The notes beneath the pieces were generated by a model, which was given only the letters and a program-made list of their open reading frames with translations, was not told the origin of the DNA and did not search any database. Position numbers and translations under genes: made by a program. A stretch of 9,718 nt of DNA from Paracoccaceae bacterium (GTDB lineage Bacteria > Pseudomonadota > Alphaproteobacteria > Rhodobacterales > Rhodobacteraceae): NCBI GenBank assembly GCA_018647275.1, contig JABGTH010000358.1, positions 1 to 9,718 of the forward strand, written 5' to 3'. Numbering within the stretch: the first letter of the stretch is position 1; each line of letters starts with the position of its first letter. Below, one piece after another: positions 1 through 6,705 of the stretch.

Positions 1-117
1 GCGAGTCTTTTCTTTGACCTGATCTGGAAAGTTCAAACAACGCGAAACCGTCGCAGTAGAAACTTTTGCCGCAGTTGCAACATCTTGCAAGGTTGGGGTC
101 GGTTGTTCTTTTGACAT
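1..117 (-). CDS. LacI-family transcriptional regulator, N-terminal fragment (cut by window edge)
   Basis: Thirty-nine codons read leftward from an ATG at 117-115 and run off the window. The translation contains a textbook LacI helix-turn-helix: TLQDVATAAKVS at residues 9-20, then TATVSRCLNFPD at residues 21-32, matching the family pattern TxxDVAxxAxVSxxTVSRxLN. The ligand-binding domain lies outside the window, so the inducer cannot be read. The gene is divergent from the sulfonate operon and shares with it an intergenic region holding two LacI-type operators. It is therefore the likely local repressor of that operon and possibly of itself. A control of the nearby inositol-type gene is an alternative, because LacI proteins commonly sense sugars or polyols. 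Family assignment is strong; target and effector are inference. Confidence 0.9.
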   Translation of the reverse strand, partial: MSKEQPTPTLQDVATAAKVSTATVSRCLNFPDQVKEKTR

Positions 118-167
118 TGATATCCACAATCAAGGCCCAGCTTTGACCCTATTAACGCAATACGAAG

Positions 168-196
168 TTTATAAAAAAAATGAAATACCCGCAATA
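168..196 (-). promoter_or_regulatory. Possible promoter of the LacI-family gene
   Basis: On the minus strand TATAAA (173-168) lies 17 bp downstream of TATTGC (196-191). The start codon is about 50 bp further on. The -10 is good and the -35 poor. Operator-like site 1 begins immediately upstream of the -35, so a bound repressor could also affect this promoter. Weakly supported. Confidence 0.25.
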
Positions 197-197
197 G

Positions 198-217
198 AAA
201 TGTAAGCTCTTGCATTT
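198..217. promoter_or_regulatory. LacI-type operator, site 1
   Basis: A 20-bp near-palindrome whose core reads TGTAAGC|TCTTGCA (201-214). Eight of ten base pairs are symmetric. The left half TGTAAGC is identical to the complement of the right half of site 2. The even centre and 14-bp core are typical of LacI-family operators. It overlaps the -35 of the predicted plus-strand promoter. Confidence 0.6.
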
Positions 218-239
218 GGCTATTGTAACGGCTTACATT
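210..239 (+). promoter_or_regulatory. Predicted promoter of the DHPS operon
   Basis: TTGCAT (210-215) and TACATT (234-239) are separated by 18 bp. Both hexamers are imperfect sigma-70 matches, but they lie inside the two operators, as expected for a repressed promoter. Transcription would start near 245, leaving a leader of about 30 nt before the first gene at 277. Position is inferred from this overlap. Confidence 0.35.
222..239. promoter_or_regulatory. LacI-type operator, site 2
   Basis: The core TGTAACG|GCTTACA (224-237) is symmetric in its outer five base pairs. Its centre lies 23 bp, about two helical turns, from the centre of site 1. With site 1 it gives a consensus TGTAAGC-GCTTACA. 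The outer arms AATGTAAGC (199-207) and GCTTACATT (231-239) are perfect inverted repeats. It overlaps the predicted -10 of the sulfonate operon, which fits repression by blocking polymerase. Confidence 0.6.
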
Positions 240-276
240 GACCGAACTTGAGACCCCGATTACGAGAGGCTACAGC

Positions 277-450
277 ATGCAATTACTTCTTTCAGTGCTA
301 TTATTTGCAGTTTTCAGTGCGAATGTGGGCCTTGGTTCCTATTTCAATTCTTCATTTCTAAACGATGTAGGCGAAATGTTAGTTTTGTCAGGTGCCGCAG
401 TATTATTCGTATTCGCAATTCTAAAAAAAGAAGCTGACGCTAAAAAATAG
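277..450 (+). CDS. Small two-helix membrane protein, function unknown, first gene of the operon
   Basis: A 57-residue protein. I place the start at the ATG at 277 because AGAGG (265-269) sits 7 nt upstream; an in-frame TTG at 238 lies inside the promoter and is unlikely. Residues about 2-20 (MQLLLSVLLFAVFSANVGLG) and 33-49 are hydrophobic and separated by a short polar loop with several Asn and Ser. The C-terminus is charged (KKEADAKK), giving a hairpin-like membrane protein. No family is recognised. It lies 32 bp ahead of the binding-protein gene, and with the promoter upstream it should be the first gene on the DHPS mRNA. It could be an accessory to the TRAP transporter or a translated leader, but neither role is shown by the sequence. 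Codon pattern and ribosome site support it as a real gene. Confidence 0.65.
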   Translation: MQLLLSVLLFAVFSANVGLGSYFNSSFLNDVGEMLVLSGAAVLFVFAILKKEADAKK

Positions 451-482
451 CGCTGCAATAACAGTCCAGGGAGGACACTAAA

Positions 483-1631
483 TTGTTCAAGGATACCAAA
501 AAAGTGAAGACAGTTGAGCGCCGTAATTTCCTAAAATTAGCAAGCTCAGGCGCATTTACAGCAGCCTTAGTAGCTGGTGCTGCGGGATCGTTATGGTCAA
601 CTGAAGCCACAGCACAAACTGCAAAAGAAGAAAACGATCGCGAAAAAGCCGCTGATCATGTGATGACAATAGCGACAGCATATGTGTTGGGAGCAACACG
701 CAGCTATCCCATCATGCAGCTAGACCTAAAAGAAAACATTCAAAATGCCACAAACGGAAAAGTTTACGTAAAGCTGGCACCTGGTGGTCAGCTTGGTGCA
801 GGCGGCGCTTTGGCGCAATCTGTGCAAACGGGTACAATTCAGGCCGCACAGCACTCGCTGTCTAACTTTGCACCATTTGCAAGCGTAGTAGACCTCATTA
901 ACATGCCCTATCTGTGCGGCTCCAATCAACGCTTCACCAATCTTGTACATTCAGATGTTTGGGCACAGGAAGTGAACCCAAAGGTAGAAGCAGCTGGCTT
1001 CAAAGCATTGTTCTACGTAAATATTGACCCAAGAGTTGTTGCTGTTCGTAAGGGTGGAGCAGGCGCTGTGATGACGCCAGGTGATTTAGACGGCGTAAAA
1101 TTTCGCGTTCCTGGTTCGGCAATGTTGCAGCAATACTATCGCATGGTTGGCGCGAACCCAACACCAGTTGCATGGGGTGAAACACCATCAGCAATTGCGC
1201 AAGGTGTTGCAGACGCACTCGACCCATCTGTTGGCGCGTTACTCGTATTTGGTTTCAAAGACTTGCTTTCACACGTAACATTCACACAGGCAGTACCAGA
1301 CTCACAGGTTTACTCCTGTAATCTCGAATGGTTCAATTCTATGCCTGCCGATGTTCAAGATGGCATCATGGAAGCGGCTGAAATCACCCGTCAACAGAAC
1401 CTTGCCAAGGTGCCTTCTGCGCGAAATTTCGCGATGGCAGAATTGCGAAAAGCTGGCGTAGAGTTCCATTCATTGACTGATGACCAGTTGGCTGAATGGC
1501 AAGCGGCTGGTGGATACCAATTATCCGAATGGGACAGCTTTAAGAAAGATCTTGCAGGTTCCATGGACACCTTCGCCAAGATCGAAGAAGCTGCGGGCAC
1601 CCAAGGACGCTACTACGTCCACGATGCATAA
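483..1631 (+). CDS. hpsK: TRAP transporter solute-binding protein (DctP family), likely for DHPS
   Basis: A 382-residue periplasmic binding protein of the DctP/TRAP family. The start is a TTG at 483, fixed by a strong GGGAGGA site (469-475) 7 nt upstream. The N-terminus has a twin-arginine signal: ERRNFLK at residues 12-18, a hydrophobic stretch, then an ATA signal-peptidase site near residue 44. The protein is thus probably exported folded through Tat. The segment VKFRVPGS around residue 208 contains the conserved arginine that in TRAP binding proteins contacts the acidic group of the ligand. The later AIAQGVADALDP matches the usual family motif. Being encoded with hpsLM and the hpsNOP enzymes, its ligand is inferred to be 2,3-dihydroxypropane-1-sulfonate; the family alone would not tell this. 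The gene is followed by a strong hairpin (1642-1669) and a 118-bp gap before the membrane subunits. Confidence 0.85.
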   Translation: MFKDTKKVKTVERRNFLKLASSGAFTAALVAGAAGSLWSTEATAQTAKEENDREKAADHVMTIATAYVLGATRSYPIMQLDLKENIQNATNGKVYVKLAPGGQLGAGGALAQSVQTGTIQAAQHSLSNFAPFASVVDLINMPYLCGSNQRFTNLVHSDVWAQEVNPKVEAAGFKALFYVNIDPRVVAVRKGGAGAVMTPGDLDGVKFRVPGSAMLQQYYRMVGANPTPVAWGETPSAIAQGVADALDPSVGALLVFGFKDLLSHVTFTQAVPDSQVYSCNLEWFNSMPADVQDGIMEAAEITRQQNLAKVPSARNFAMAELRKAGVEFHSLTDDQLAEWQAAGGYQLSEWDSFKKDLAGSMDTFAKIEEAAGTQGRYYVHDA

Positions 1632-1641
1632 TTAAATTTTT

Positions 1642-1669
1642 CGGCGCGCATCAAAGCTGCTGCGCGCCG
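1642..1669 (+). promoter_or_regulatory. Intergenic mRNA hairpin after the binding-protein gene
   Basis: CGGCGCGCA (1642-1650) and TGCGCGCCG (1661-1669) form a perfect 9-bp, very GC-rich stem with a 10-nt loop. It begins 10 nt after the hpsK stop. No U-run follows, so it is not a classic intrinsic terminator. Hairpins placed after binding-protein genes often protect the upstream message from 3' decay and so raise binding protein over membrane subunits. That role is inferred here. Confidence 0.55.
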
Positions 1670-1718
1670 CATAGGGCAAATCGAACACAAATTTAATCCC
1701 GACGCGTTCAATCCACCA

Positions 1719-1743
1719 CTAGTGGCAGCGTCCACTAGAGAGG
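1719..1743 (+). promoter_or_regulatory. Stem-loop overlapping the hpsL ribosome binding site
   Basis: CTAGTGG (1719-1725) pairs with CCACTAG (1732-1738) around a 6-nt loop. The last two bases of the stem are the first two of the AGAGAGG ribosome site (1737-1743) for hpsL at 1750. Partial masking could lower hpsL translation. An alternative fold is the 10-bp palindrome CCACTAGTGG at 1716-1725. Stability is modest. Confidence 0.3.
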
Positions 1744-1749
1744 TTTCTC

Positions 1750-2262
1750 ATGAGATTGCTTCACAAACTAGATAAGAACGCCGAGCGATGGATGCTTTTA
1801 GTCTTCTATGTAATGATTGTACTGACGATGGCCATCGAGGTCTTACGCCGTGAAATCTTCGCTTACTCTTCGATATGGGGTGAAGAGATTGTACGATATT
1901 CGTTCATTTATTTGGCATGGATTGGAGCGGCTGCGGCAGTTAAAGAGCGTGCACATATCCGAATTGATGTTTTGATTCATTACGTTGGCCCACGCGTGAA
2001 AGCGCTTATTTACATATTCGGTGATTTGGTGATGTTCATCATCGCAGCAATTGCACTCTATTGGTCATGGGAAACGGTTCATGTATCCTGGAAATTCGGA
2101 TCGGTCAGTCATGGCCTTCGTATCTCCATGGTGTGGTTTTTCATGGCAGTGCCCTTGGGTTTTGCACTCATGATTGTTCGCCTTACCCAATCTTTTCTAC
2201 GCGATATAAGCTCTCTTCGTGACGGAAGCCCCGTCTACGAAGGCGACAAATTGTTTGATTGA
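1750..2262 (+). CDS. hpsL: TRAP transporter small membrane subunit (DctQ family)
   Basis: A 170-residue integral membrane protein with four hydrophobic segments at about residues 15-33, 47-63, 83-105 and 124-146, the usual DctQ topology and length. The DctQ signature is clear after the first helix: WGEEIVRYSFIYLAWIGA followed by the charged KERAHIRIDVL region. The start ATG has AGAGAGG 6 nt upstream. In TRAP systems the small subunit joins the large subunit in the inner membrane and is needed for sodium-coupled uptake from the loaded binding protein. It lies 10 bp ahead of hpsM, so the two are expected to be translated together. Substrate assignment to DHPS rests on the operon. Confidence 0.85.
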   Translation: MRLLHKLDKNAERWMLLVFYVMIVLTMAIEVLRREIFAYSSIWGEEIVRYSFIYLAWIGAAAAVKERAHIRIDVLIHYVGPRVKALIYIFGDLVMFIIAAIALYWSWETVHVSWKFGSVSHGLRISMVWFFMAVPLGFALMIVRLTQSFLRDISSLRDGSPVYEGDKLFD

Positions 2263-2272
2263 GGACAGAGGC

Positions 2273-3601
2273 ATGCTGTTTGGACCTATAGAAACAATCG
2301 TAGTCCTTGGATGGGATTTTTATCTCCCTGTAATCCTATTTGTTCTGCTCTGCGCATTGGCAGTACCTATATGGGCTTCCATCGGCGTGGCGGCGACGTT
2401 GATGTTGCTCATGGCCGGGGATTTACCTTTGGCACTATTGGGTGAAAGCTTATTTCACGGCATTGACGCTTTCGCACTAACAGCCATTCCACTGTTTATA
2501 CTCACCGGCGACATACTTGTACGAACAGGCCTATCTCGTAAGTTTTTGAATGTGGCCGAAGCTTTGACACAGTTCGCAAAAGGTGGATTCGGTTCCGCGA
2601 CAGTTTTAGTCTGTGGTATGTTTGCCGCAATTTCAGGTTCCGACGCTGCGGGTGCCGCGGCAGTAGGCCGTATGACCATCGACCGGTTGGTTGAAAGTGG
2701 TTACCCTCGCCCATATGCATGCGCGTTGGTAGCAGCAGGCGCTTGTACTGGAATTTTAATTCCACCATCGATTGCTTACATAATCGTTGGTCTCATTCTT
2801 GGAATTTCTGCCTCCACCCTATTCCTAGCAGCAATTATACCAGGTTTGTCGATCCTGATGGCGATACTAATTACCAATATCATCGTCAATCGCATTTACA
2901 GCTACGAAGGGGGTGGCAATCTAACAGCAACCGAATACTTCTCCAAATTGCGCCGCGCATTCGCATCGGGCTGGTATGCTTTTATTGTTCCCGCAATTAT
3001 CTTTTACGGCATCTTTTCAGGTCGCCTGACTCCCACTGAAGCTGGGGCAACAGCAGTGGTTGTCACCATCATTATTGGCTTTACTATTGGTACGCTTAAG
3101 CTTGCAGATTTTCCGGCTATGCTGATGAGTTCCGCTAAGGTCAACGGGATCATATTACCGATTATCGCTTTCTCACTACCATTGGCACAAGCGCTTGCTA
3201 TCATGGGGGTCCCGCAGGGTTTTGTATCCACGGCCACAGCAATGACCGACAATCCGACCATTCTCATACTCATGATGATCGGCATCCTGATCGCTGCCGG
3301 CTGTGTAATGGAAACCACTCCAAACATCGTAATCTTAGCTCCAATTCTTAAACCATTATCGGACAGCATAGGTATGAATGAAATTCAGTTTTGTATTATG
3401 ATGATTACTGCACTGGGCGTCGGGTTTATTACGCCCCCCCTTGGATTGAACCTGTTTGTCGTTTCTGGCATTTCCGGCGAGTCGATTCTAAAAATTGCTT
3501 GGCGAGCTATTCCTTTCGTATTGTGCATGTTGGTCGTTGTTTTATTAATCGCATTCGTCCCAGCAATCTCCACAACGTTACTTCCAGAAATCTATAAGTA
3601 A
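2273..3601 (+). CDS. hpsM: TRAP transporter large membrane subunit (DctM family)
   Basis: A 442-residue multi-spanning permease, the ion-coupled translocation subunit of the TRAP system. I choose the ATG at 2273 because GAGGA (2261-2265) lies 7 nt upstream; a longer frame opening at 2219 would sit inside hpsL. DctM hallmarks are visible in order: the first-third segment CGMFAAISGSDAAGAAAVG, the GILIPPS motif shortly after, and the C-terminal ALGVGFITPPLGLNLFV that mirrors it. The METTPNIVILAPIL segment is also typical. It overlaps nothing and ends 12 bp before hpsN. The fixed order binding protein, small subunit, large subunit, then catabolic enzymes is that of known DHPS clusters in roseobacters. 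Confidence 0.88.
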   Translation: MLFGPIETIVVLGWDFYLPVILFVLLCALAVPIWASIGVAATLMLLMAGDLPLALLGESLFHGIDAFALTAIPLFILTGDILVRTGLSRKFLNVAEALTQFAKGGFGSATVLVCGMFAAISGSDAAGAAAVGRMTIDRLVESGYPRPYACALVAAGACTGILIPPSIAYIIVGLILGISASTLFLAAIIPGLSILMAILITNIIVNRIYSYEGGGNLTATEYFSKLRRAFASGWYAFIVPAIIFYGIFSGRLTPTEAGATAVVVTIIIGFTIGTLKLADFPAMLMSSAKVNGIILPIIAFSLPLAQALAIMGVPQGFVSTATAMTDNPTILILMMIGILIAAGCVMETTPNIVILAPILKPLSDSIGMNEIQFCIMMITALGVGFITPPLGLNLFVVSGISGESILKIAWRAIPFVLCMLVVVLLIAFVPAISTTLLPEIYK

Positions 3602-3613
3602 GGCATGAAAAAC

Positions 3614-4921
3614 ATGGCTAGAAAATACCTTAAAAAAGCAACTTTAACTGCACAGTCAGGCGCATCTGATGTGCACGATATTGTTCAGACTATACTGGAC
3701 GATATCAACGAAGGTGGTAACGAAAAAGTACGCGAGTACGCCAAAAAATTCGATAACTACGATGGCAATATTATCCTCACGGATGAAGAGATCGCTGCGG
3801 CCTGTGACATGGTTCCAGAAAAGGTGAAAAAAGACATTCAATTCGCCCACGACAACGTACGTCGCTTCGCCGAAGCACAAAAAACCACAGTTAGCGACTT
3901 CGAATACGAAATCGTTCCGGGTATGATTGCAGGTCAAAAGGCTATCCCAGTTGATGCTGCAGGGTGCTACGTGCCGGGTGGTCGTTACAGCCACATCGCA
4001 TCTGCAATCATGACTGTGACAACCGCAAAAGTTGCAGGTTGTAACCACATTACTGCAACGTCCCCGCCACGTCCCGGCGTCGGCGTTGCACCAGCGATCG
4101 TTTACGCGGCCCACATCTGTGGTGCTGATACAATTATGGCTCTTGGTGGCGTCCAAGGCGTTGCTGCAATGACCTTTGGTTTGTTTGGCCTGCCCAAAGC
4201 CAACATCCTTGTGGGTCCTGGCAATCAATTTGTGGCCGAAGCAAAGCGTATTCTATTTGGTCGCGTTGGCATCGATATGATTGCGGGCCCAACTGACAGC
4301 TTGATCCTAGCGGACAAAACAGCCGATCCACATATCGTTGCGACCGATTTGGTATCCCAAGCAGAGCACGGTTATAATTCTCCTGTTTGGTTAATCACCG
4401 ATGATCGCTTATTGGCCGAAGATGTCATGGCGCGCGTACCTACTTTGATCGACGACCTACCAGAGGTGAACCGCGAAAATGCCCTTGCAGCATGGCGCGA
4501 TTATGCCGAAGTGGTCCTATGTGCAGACCGCGAAGAAATGGCCGCTGTATCCGACGAATATGCACCAGAGCACCTGACTGTTCAGGCCGAAGATCTGGAT
4601 TGGTGGTTGGGTCGTCTTAGCTGCTATGGCTCGCTGTTCTTGGGTGAAGAAACCACCGTTTCTTACGGTGACAAAGCATCTGGCACGAACCACGTTCTGC
4701 CAACATCTGGTGCCGCTGGATACACAGGCGGCTTGTCTGTCCACAAATACATGAAGATAGTGACATGGCAACGCACAACACGCGATGGTTCAAAACGCAT
4801 TGCGGAGGCGACAGCTCGCATTTCACGCCTTGAGGGCATGGAAGGTCACGCGCGGGCTGCAGATGTTCGTTTAGAGAAGTATTTCCCTGACGAAACATTT
4901 GATCTTACCGCAGATGAATGA
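3614..4921 (+). CDS. hpsN: Sulfopropanediol 3-dehydrogenase (HisD-like, NAD-dependent)
   Basis: A 435-residue homologue of histidinol dehydrogenase. HpsN performs an analogous four-electron oxidation: (R)-DHPS to (R)-sulfolactate through an aldehyde, in the cytoplasm. Zinc and catalytic residues of HisD are all present: Gln249 and His252 (SQAEHG), Glu319-His320 (YAPEHL), Asp353 (YGDKASGTNHVLPT) and His412 (EGHARAAD). Their spacing fits Escherichia coli HisD numbering closely. I prefer the ATG at 3614 because AAGG (3600-3603) is 10 nt away; the ATG at 3605 has the site abutting it. A true biosynthetic HisD is the alternative, but no his genes are near, and the TRAP transporter, hpsOP and comDE neighbours argue strongly for HpsN. 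The next gene starts near its stop codon, suggesting translational coupling. Confidence 0.88.
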   Translation: MARKYLKKATLTAQSGASDVHDIVQTILDDINEGGNEKVREYAKKFDNYDGNIILTDEEIAAACDMVPEKVKKDIQFAHDNVRRFAEAQKTTVSDFEYEIVPGMIAGQKAIPVDAAGCYVPGGRYSHIASAIMTVTTAKVAGCNHITATSPPRPGVGVAPAIVYAAHICGADTIMALGGVQGVAAMTFGLFGLPKANILVGPGNQFVAEAKRILFGRVGIDMIAGPTDSLILADKTADPHIVATDLVSQAEHGYNSPVWLITDDRLLAEDVMARVPTLIDDLPEVNRENALAAWRDYAEVVLCADREEMAAVSDEYAPEHLTVQAEDLDWWLGRLSCYGSLFLGEETTVSYGDKASGTNHVLPTSGAAGYTGGLSVHKYMKIVTWQRTTRDGSKRIAEATARISRLEGMEGHARAADVRLEKYFPDETFDLTADE

Positions 4922-4931
4922 AGTCGCCCAA

Positions 4932-5675
4932 ATGTTTGACCTGACAGGCCGTGTGGCCTGTGTGACCGGGGCCAGTGCTGGCCTTGGTCAACAAGCGGCC
5001 ATCGCATTGGCAGCGGCTGGTGCAAAAGTGGTTGGCGTTGCTCGCCGCGCCGAAGCACTGACAGCATGGGCAGAAACGACAGCAGCAAACGCCGCAACTG
5101 TCGCGGCAGACCTGTCGCAACGTGATCAGATAAGCGACATTGCAGCACGCATCACAGAACCTTTTGGCGCACCTGACATTATCGTGCATGCAGCGGGAAT
5201 TAACACCCGTGAGACGGCAGATGATGTGACCACCGAGGGCTGGGACGTCACAATGAACCTGAACCTTGCGGCCCCATTCTTTTTGACCCAAGCGTTGGTT
5301 CCAGCGATGAAAGCCAAAGGGTGGGGACGCATTGTTAACTTCGCATCGCTTCAAACCACACGTGCGTTCCCTGCGGGCCTTAGTTATGGCGCATCCAAAG
5401 CAGGTATTGGCCAGTTGACCCGCGCAATGGCCGAAAGTTGGTCTGGTGACGGCATCAACGCAAATGCGATTGGCCCGGGGTTCTTTCCAACGGAACTGAC
5501 GGAGCCAGTCTTTGCTGACCCAGAGCGCGCAGCCCGCAACGCGGCCCAAACCTGTGTTGGGCGCAATGGTAGGCTCGAAGATATTGATGGCCCACTCTTG
5601 TTCTTATGTTCGGACGCATCTGCCTTTGTAACCGGGCAAGTCCTTATGGTTGACGGAGGATATACAGCGAAATGA
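4932..5675 (+). CDS. hpsO: Short-chain dehydrogenase, DHPS 2-dehydrogenase
   Basis: A 247-residue SDR enzyme. Visible features are the TGASAGLG nucleotide-binding motif (residues 12-19), a HAAG motif where NNAG is usual, and the catalytic Ser139, Tyr152 and Lys156 (SYGASKAG), followed by the late FVTGQVLMVDGGY signature. In characterised clusters HpsO and HpsP act as a pair: one oxidises one DHPS enantiomer to the 2-oxo compound and the other reduces it to the opposite enantiomer, so both can feed HpsN. Which does which cannot be read here. The start is uncertain: ATG 4932 gives the usual SDR N-terminus (MFDLTGRVACVTG), while ATG 4914 would overlap hpsN by 8 nt; neither has a clear ribosome site, consistent with coupling to hpsN. 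Its stop overlaps the hpsP start by ATGA. Confidence 0.82.
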   Translation: MFDLTGRVACVTGASAGLGQQAAIALAAAGAKVVGVARRAEALTAWAETTAANAATVAADLSQRDQISDIAARITEPFGAPDIIVHAAGINTRETADDVTTEGWDVTMNLNLAAPFFLTQALVPAMKAKGWGRIVNFASLQTTRAFPAGLSYGASKAGIGQLTRAMAESWSGDGINANAIGPGFFPTELTEPVFADPERAARNAAQTCVGRNGRLEDIDGPLLFLCSDASAFVTGQVLMVDGGYTAK

Positions 5676-6661
5676 AAGCATTGGTTTATGACGGCCCTGA
5701 AAAACTGGATTTCCGCGATGTCCCAGTTCCAACACCTGAGGCCGATCAACACTTGATCAAGGTAATGTCGGTTGGTGTCTGTGGTTCTGATATGCATGCA
5801 TACCTTGGCCATGATGATCGCCGCCCTGCGCCATTGATCCTAGGGCATGAGGCAGCTGGCGTTATTGTTGGCGGACCGCGTGATGGCGAGCGTGTAACGG
5901 TCAATCCGTTGGTCTCATGTGGCACATGCCCTGCCTGTAAATCTGGTCGTGACAACCTGTGCCCAGAACGAATGATCATTTCAATGCCGCCGCGCGAAGG
6001 TGCTTTTGCGCAATTCATTGCGATGCGCGGTGAGAACCTTGTAACTGTGCCAGACCATGTATCACTAGATGCTGCGTCCCTTGCAGAACCAATCGCATGC
6101 GGTTGGCACACAGTTAAACTTGCAAAAGAAGCGTTGAGCGGTTCAGCGAAAACTGCGCTTGTAATCGGTGGTGGTGCCATTGGCCTGGGTGCCGCCCTGT
6201 CATTGTCGGCCCAAGGCGTCAACATCGTGACTATCGTTGAGCCAAACGCTTTACGGCGTGATGTTTTGAACACGCAATGCGGCCAAACGACGATTTCGCC
6301 CGATGACCTGTCAGCAGATGCAATGTTCGATCTGGTTATCGATGGCGTGGGTTACGCAGCGACACGCGCAACAGCTTCTGCACATACGCGCCCCGGTGGC
6401 GTGATTGGGCATATCGGCTTGGGCGAAGGCACAGGTGGTTTAGATGTACGTCGCATGACCTTGCAAGAGATCACTTTCATTGGCACATACACTTACACAG
6501 CTCAAGATTTTCGCGATACTGCAGCCGCCATTTTCGACGGGCGCTTAGGGACCTTGGACTGGACCGAACAACGCCCACTTTCAGATGGAGCATCTGCCTT
6601 TTCAGACATTCTCGCGGGCCTAACCGCCGCGCCAAAAATCATCCTTAATCCTCATATTTAA
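5672..6661 (+). CDS. hpsP: Zinc-dependent alcohol dehydrogenase (MDR family), DHPS 2-dehydrogenase
   Basis: A 329-residue medium-chain dehydrogenase, slightly shorter than the usual 340-350. Catalytic zinc ligands are Cys37 (GVCGSD) and His59-Glu60 (LGHEAAG). The structural zinc lobe is intact with Cys83, Cys86, Cys89 and Cys97. A Rossmann motif GGGAIG lies at 166-171, with Glu190 at the end of the next strand, which favours NAD over NADP. It resembles sorbitol/threonine dehydrogenase-type enzymes acting on secondary alcohols. Paired with hpsO it is inferred to oxidise or reduce C2 of DHPS, giving racemisation overall. GGAGGA (5655-5660) precedes the ATG by 11 nt, and the start overlaps the hpsO stop by ATGA. 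The stop at 6659-6661 is followed by a 44-bp gap before comD. Confidence 0.82.
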   Translation: MKALVYDGPEKLDFRDVPVPTPEADQHLIKVMSVGVCGSDMHAYLGHDDRRPAPLILGHEAAGVIVGGPRDGERVTVNPLVSCGTCPACKSGRDNLCPERMIISMPPREGAFAQFIAMRGENLVTVPDHVSLDAASLAEPIACGWHTVKLAKEALSGSAKTALVIGGGAIGLGAALSLSAQGVNIVTIVEPNALRRDVLNTQCGQTTISPDDLSADAMFDLVIDGVGYAATRATASAHTRPGGVIGHIGLGEGTGGLDVRRMTLQEITFIGTYTYTAQDFRDTAAAIFDGRLGTLDWTEQRPLSDGASAFSDILAGLTAAPKIILNPHI

Positions 6662-6705
6662 TCCCGCAATCCATTTGGTTGCTTATCAAAGGAGCTTACT
6701 CAACC

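Noticed and set aside
33..215. 60-residue minus-strand frame across the left intergenic region
   Set aside because: It overlaps the start of the clear LacI helix-turn-helix frame and runs through the promoter; its translation has no recognisable feature.
1642..1669. Rho-independent terminator ending a separate hpsK transcript
   Set aside because: Strong stem but no U-run after it, and no promoter is evident ahead of hpsL; a stabilising or attenuating hairpin is more likely.
3656..4228. 190-residue antisense frame opposite hpsN
   Set aside because: Shadow of a gene with intact zinc-binding residues; no plausible protein features.
3614..4921. Histidinol dehydrogenase of histidine biosynthesis
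   Set aside because: All HisD catalytic residues are shared by HpsN, so sequence alone does not exclude it, but no his genes are near and every neighbour belongs to DHPS catabolism.
4905..5549. 214-residue antisense frame opposite hpsO
   Set aside because: Cys- and Arg-rich shadow of the SDR codons with no family features; the plus-strand frame has full catalytic motifs.
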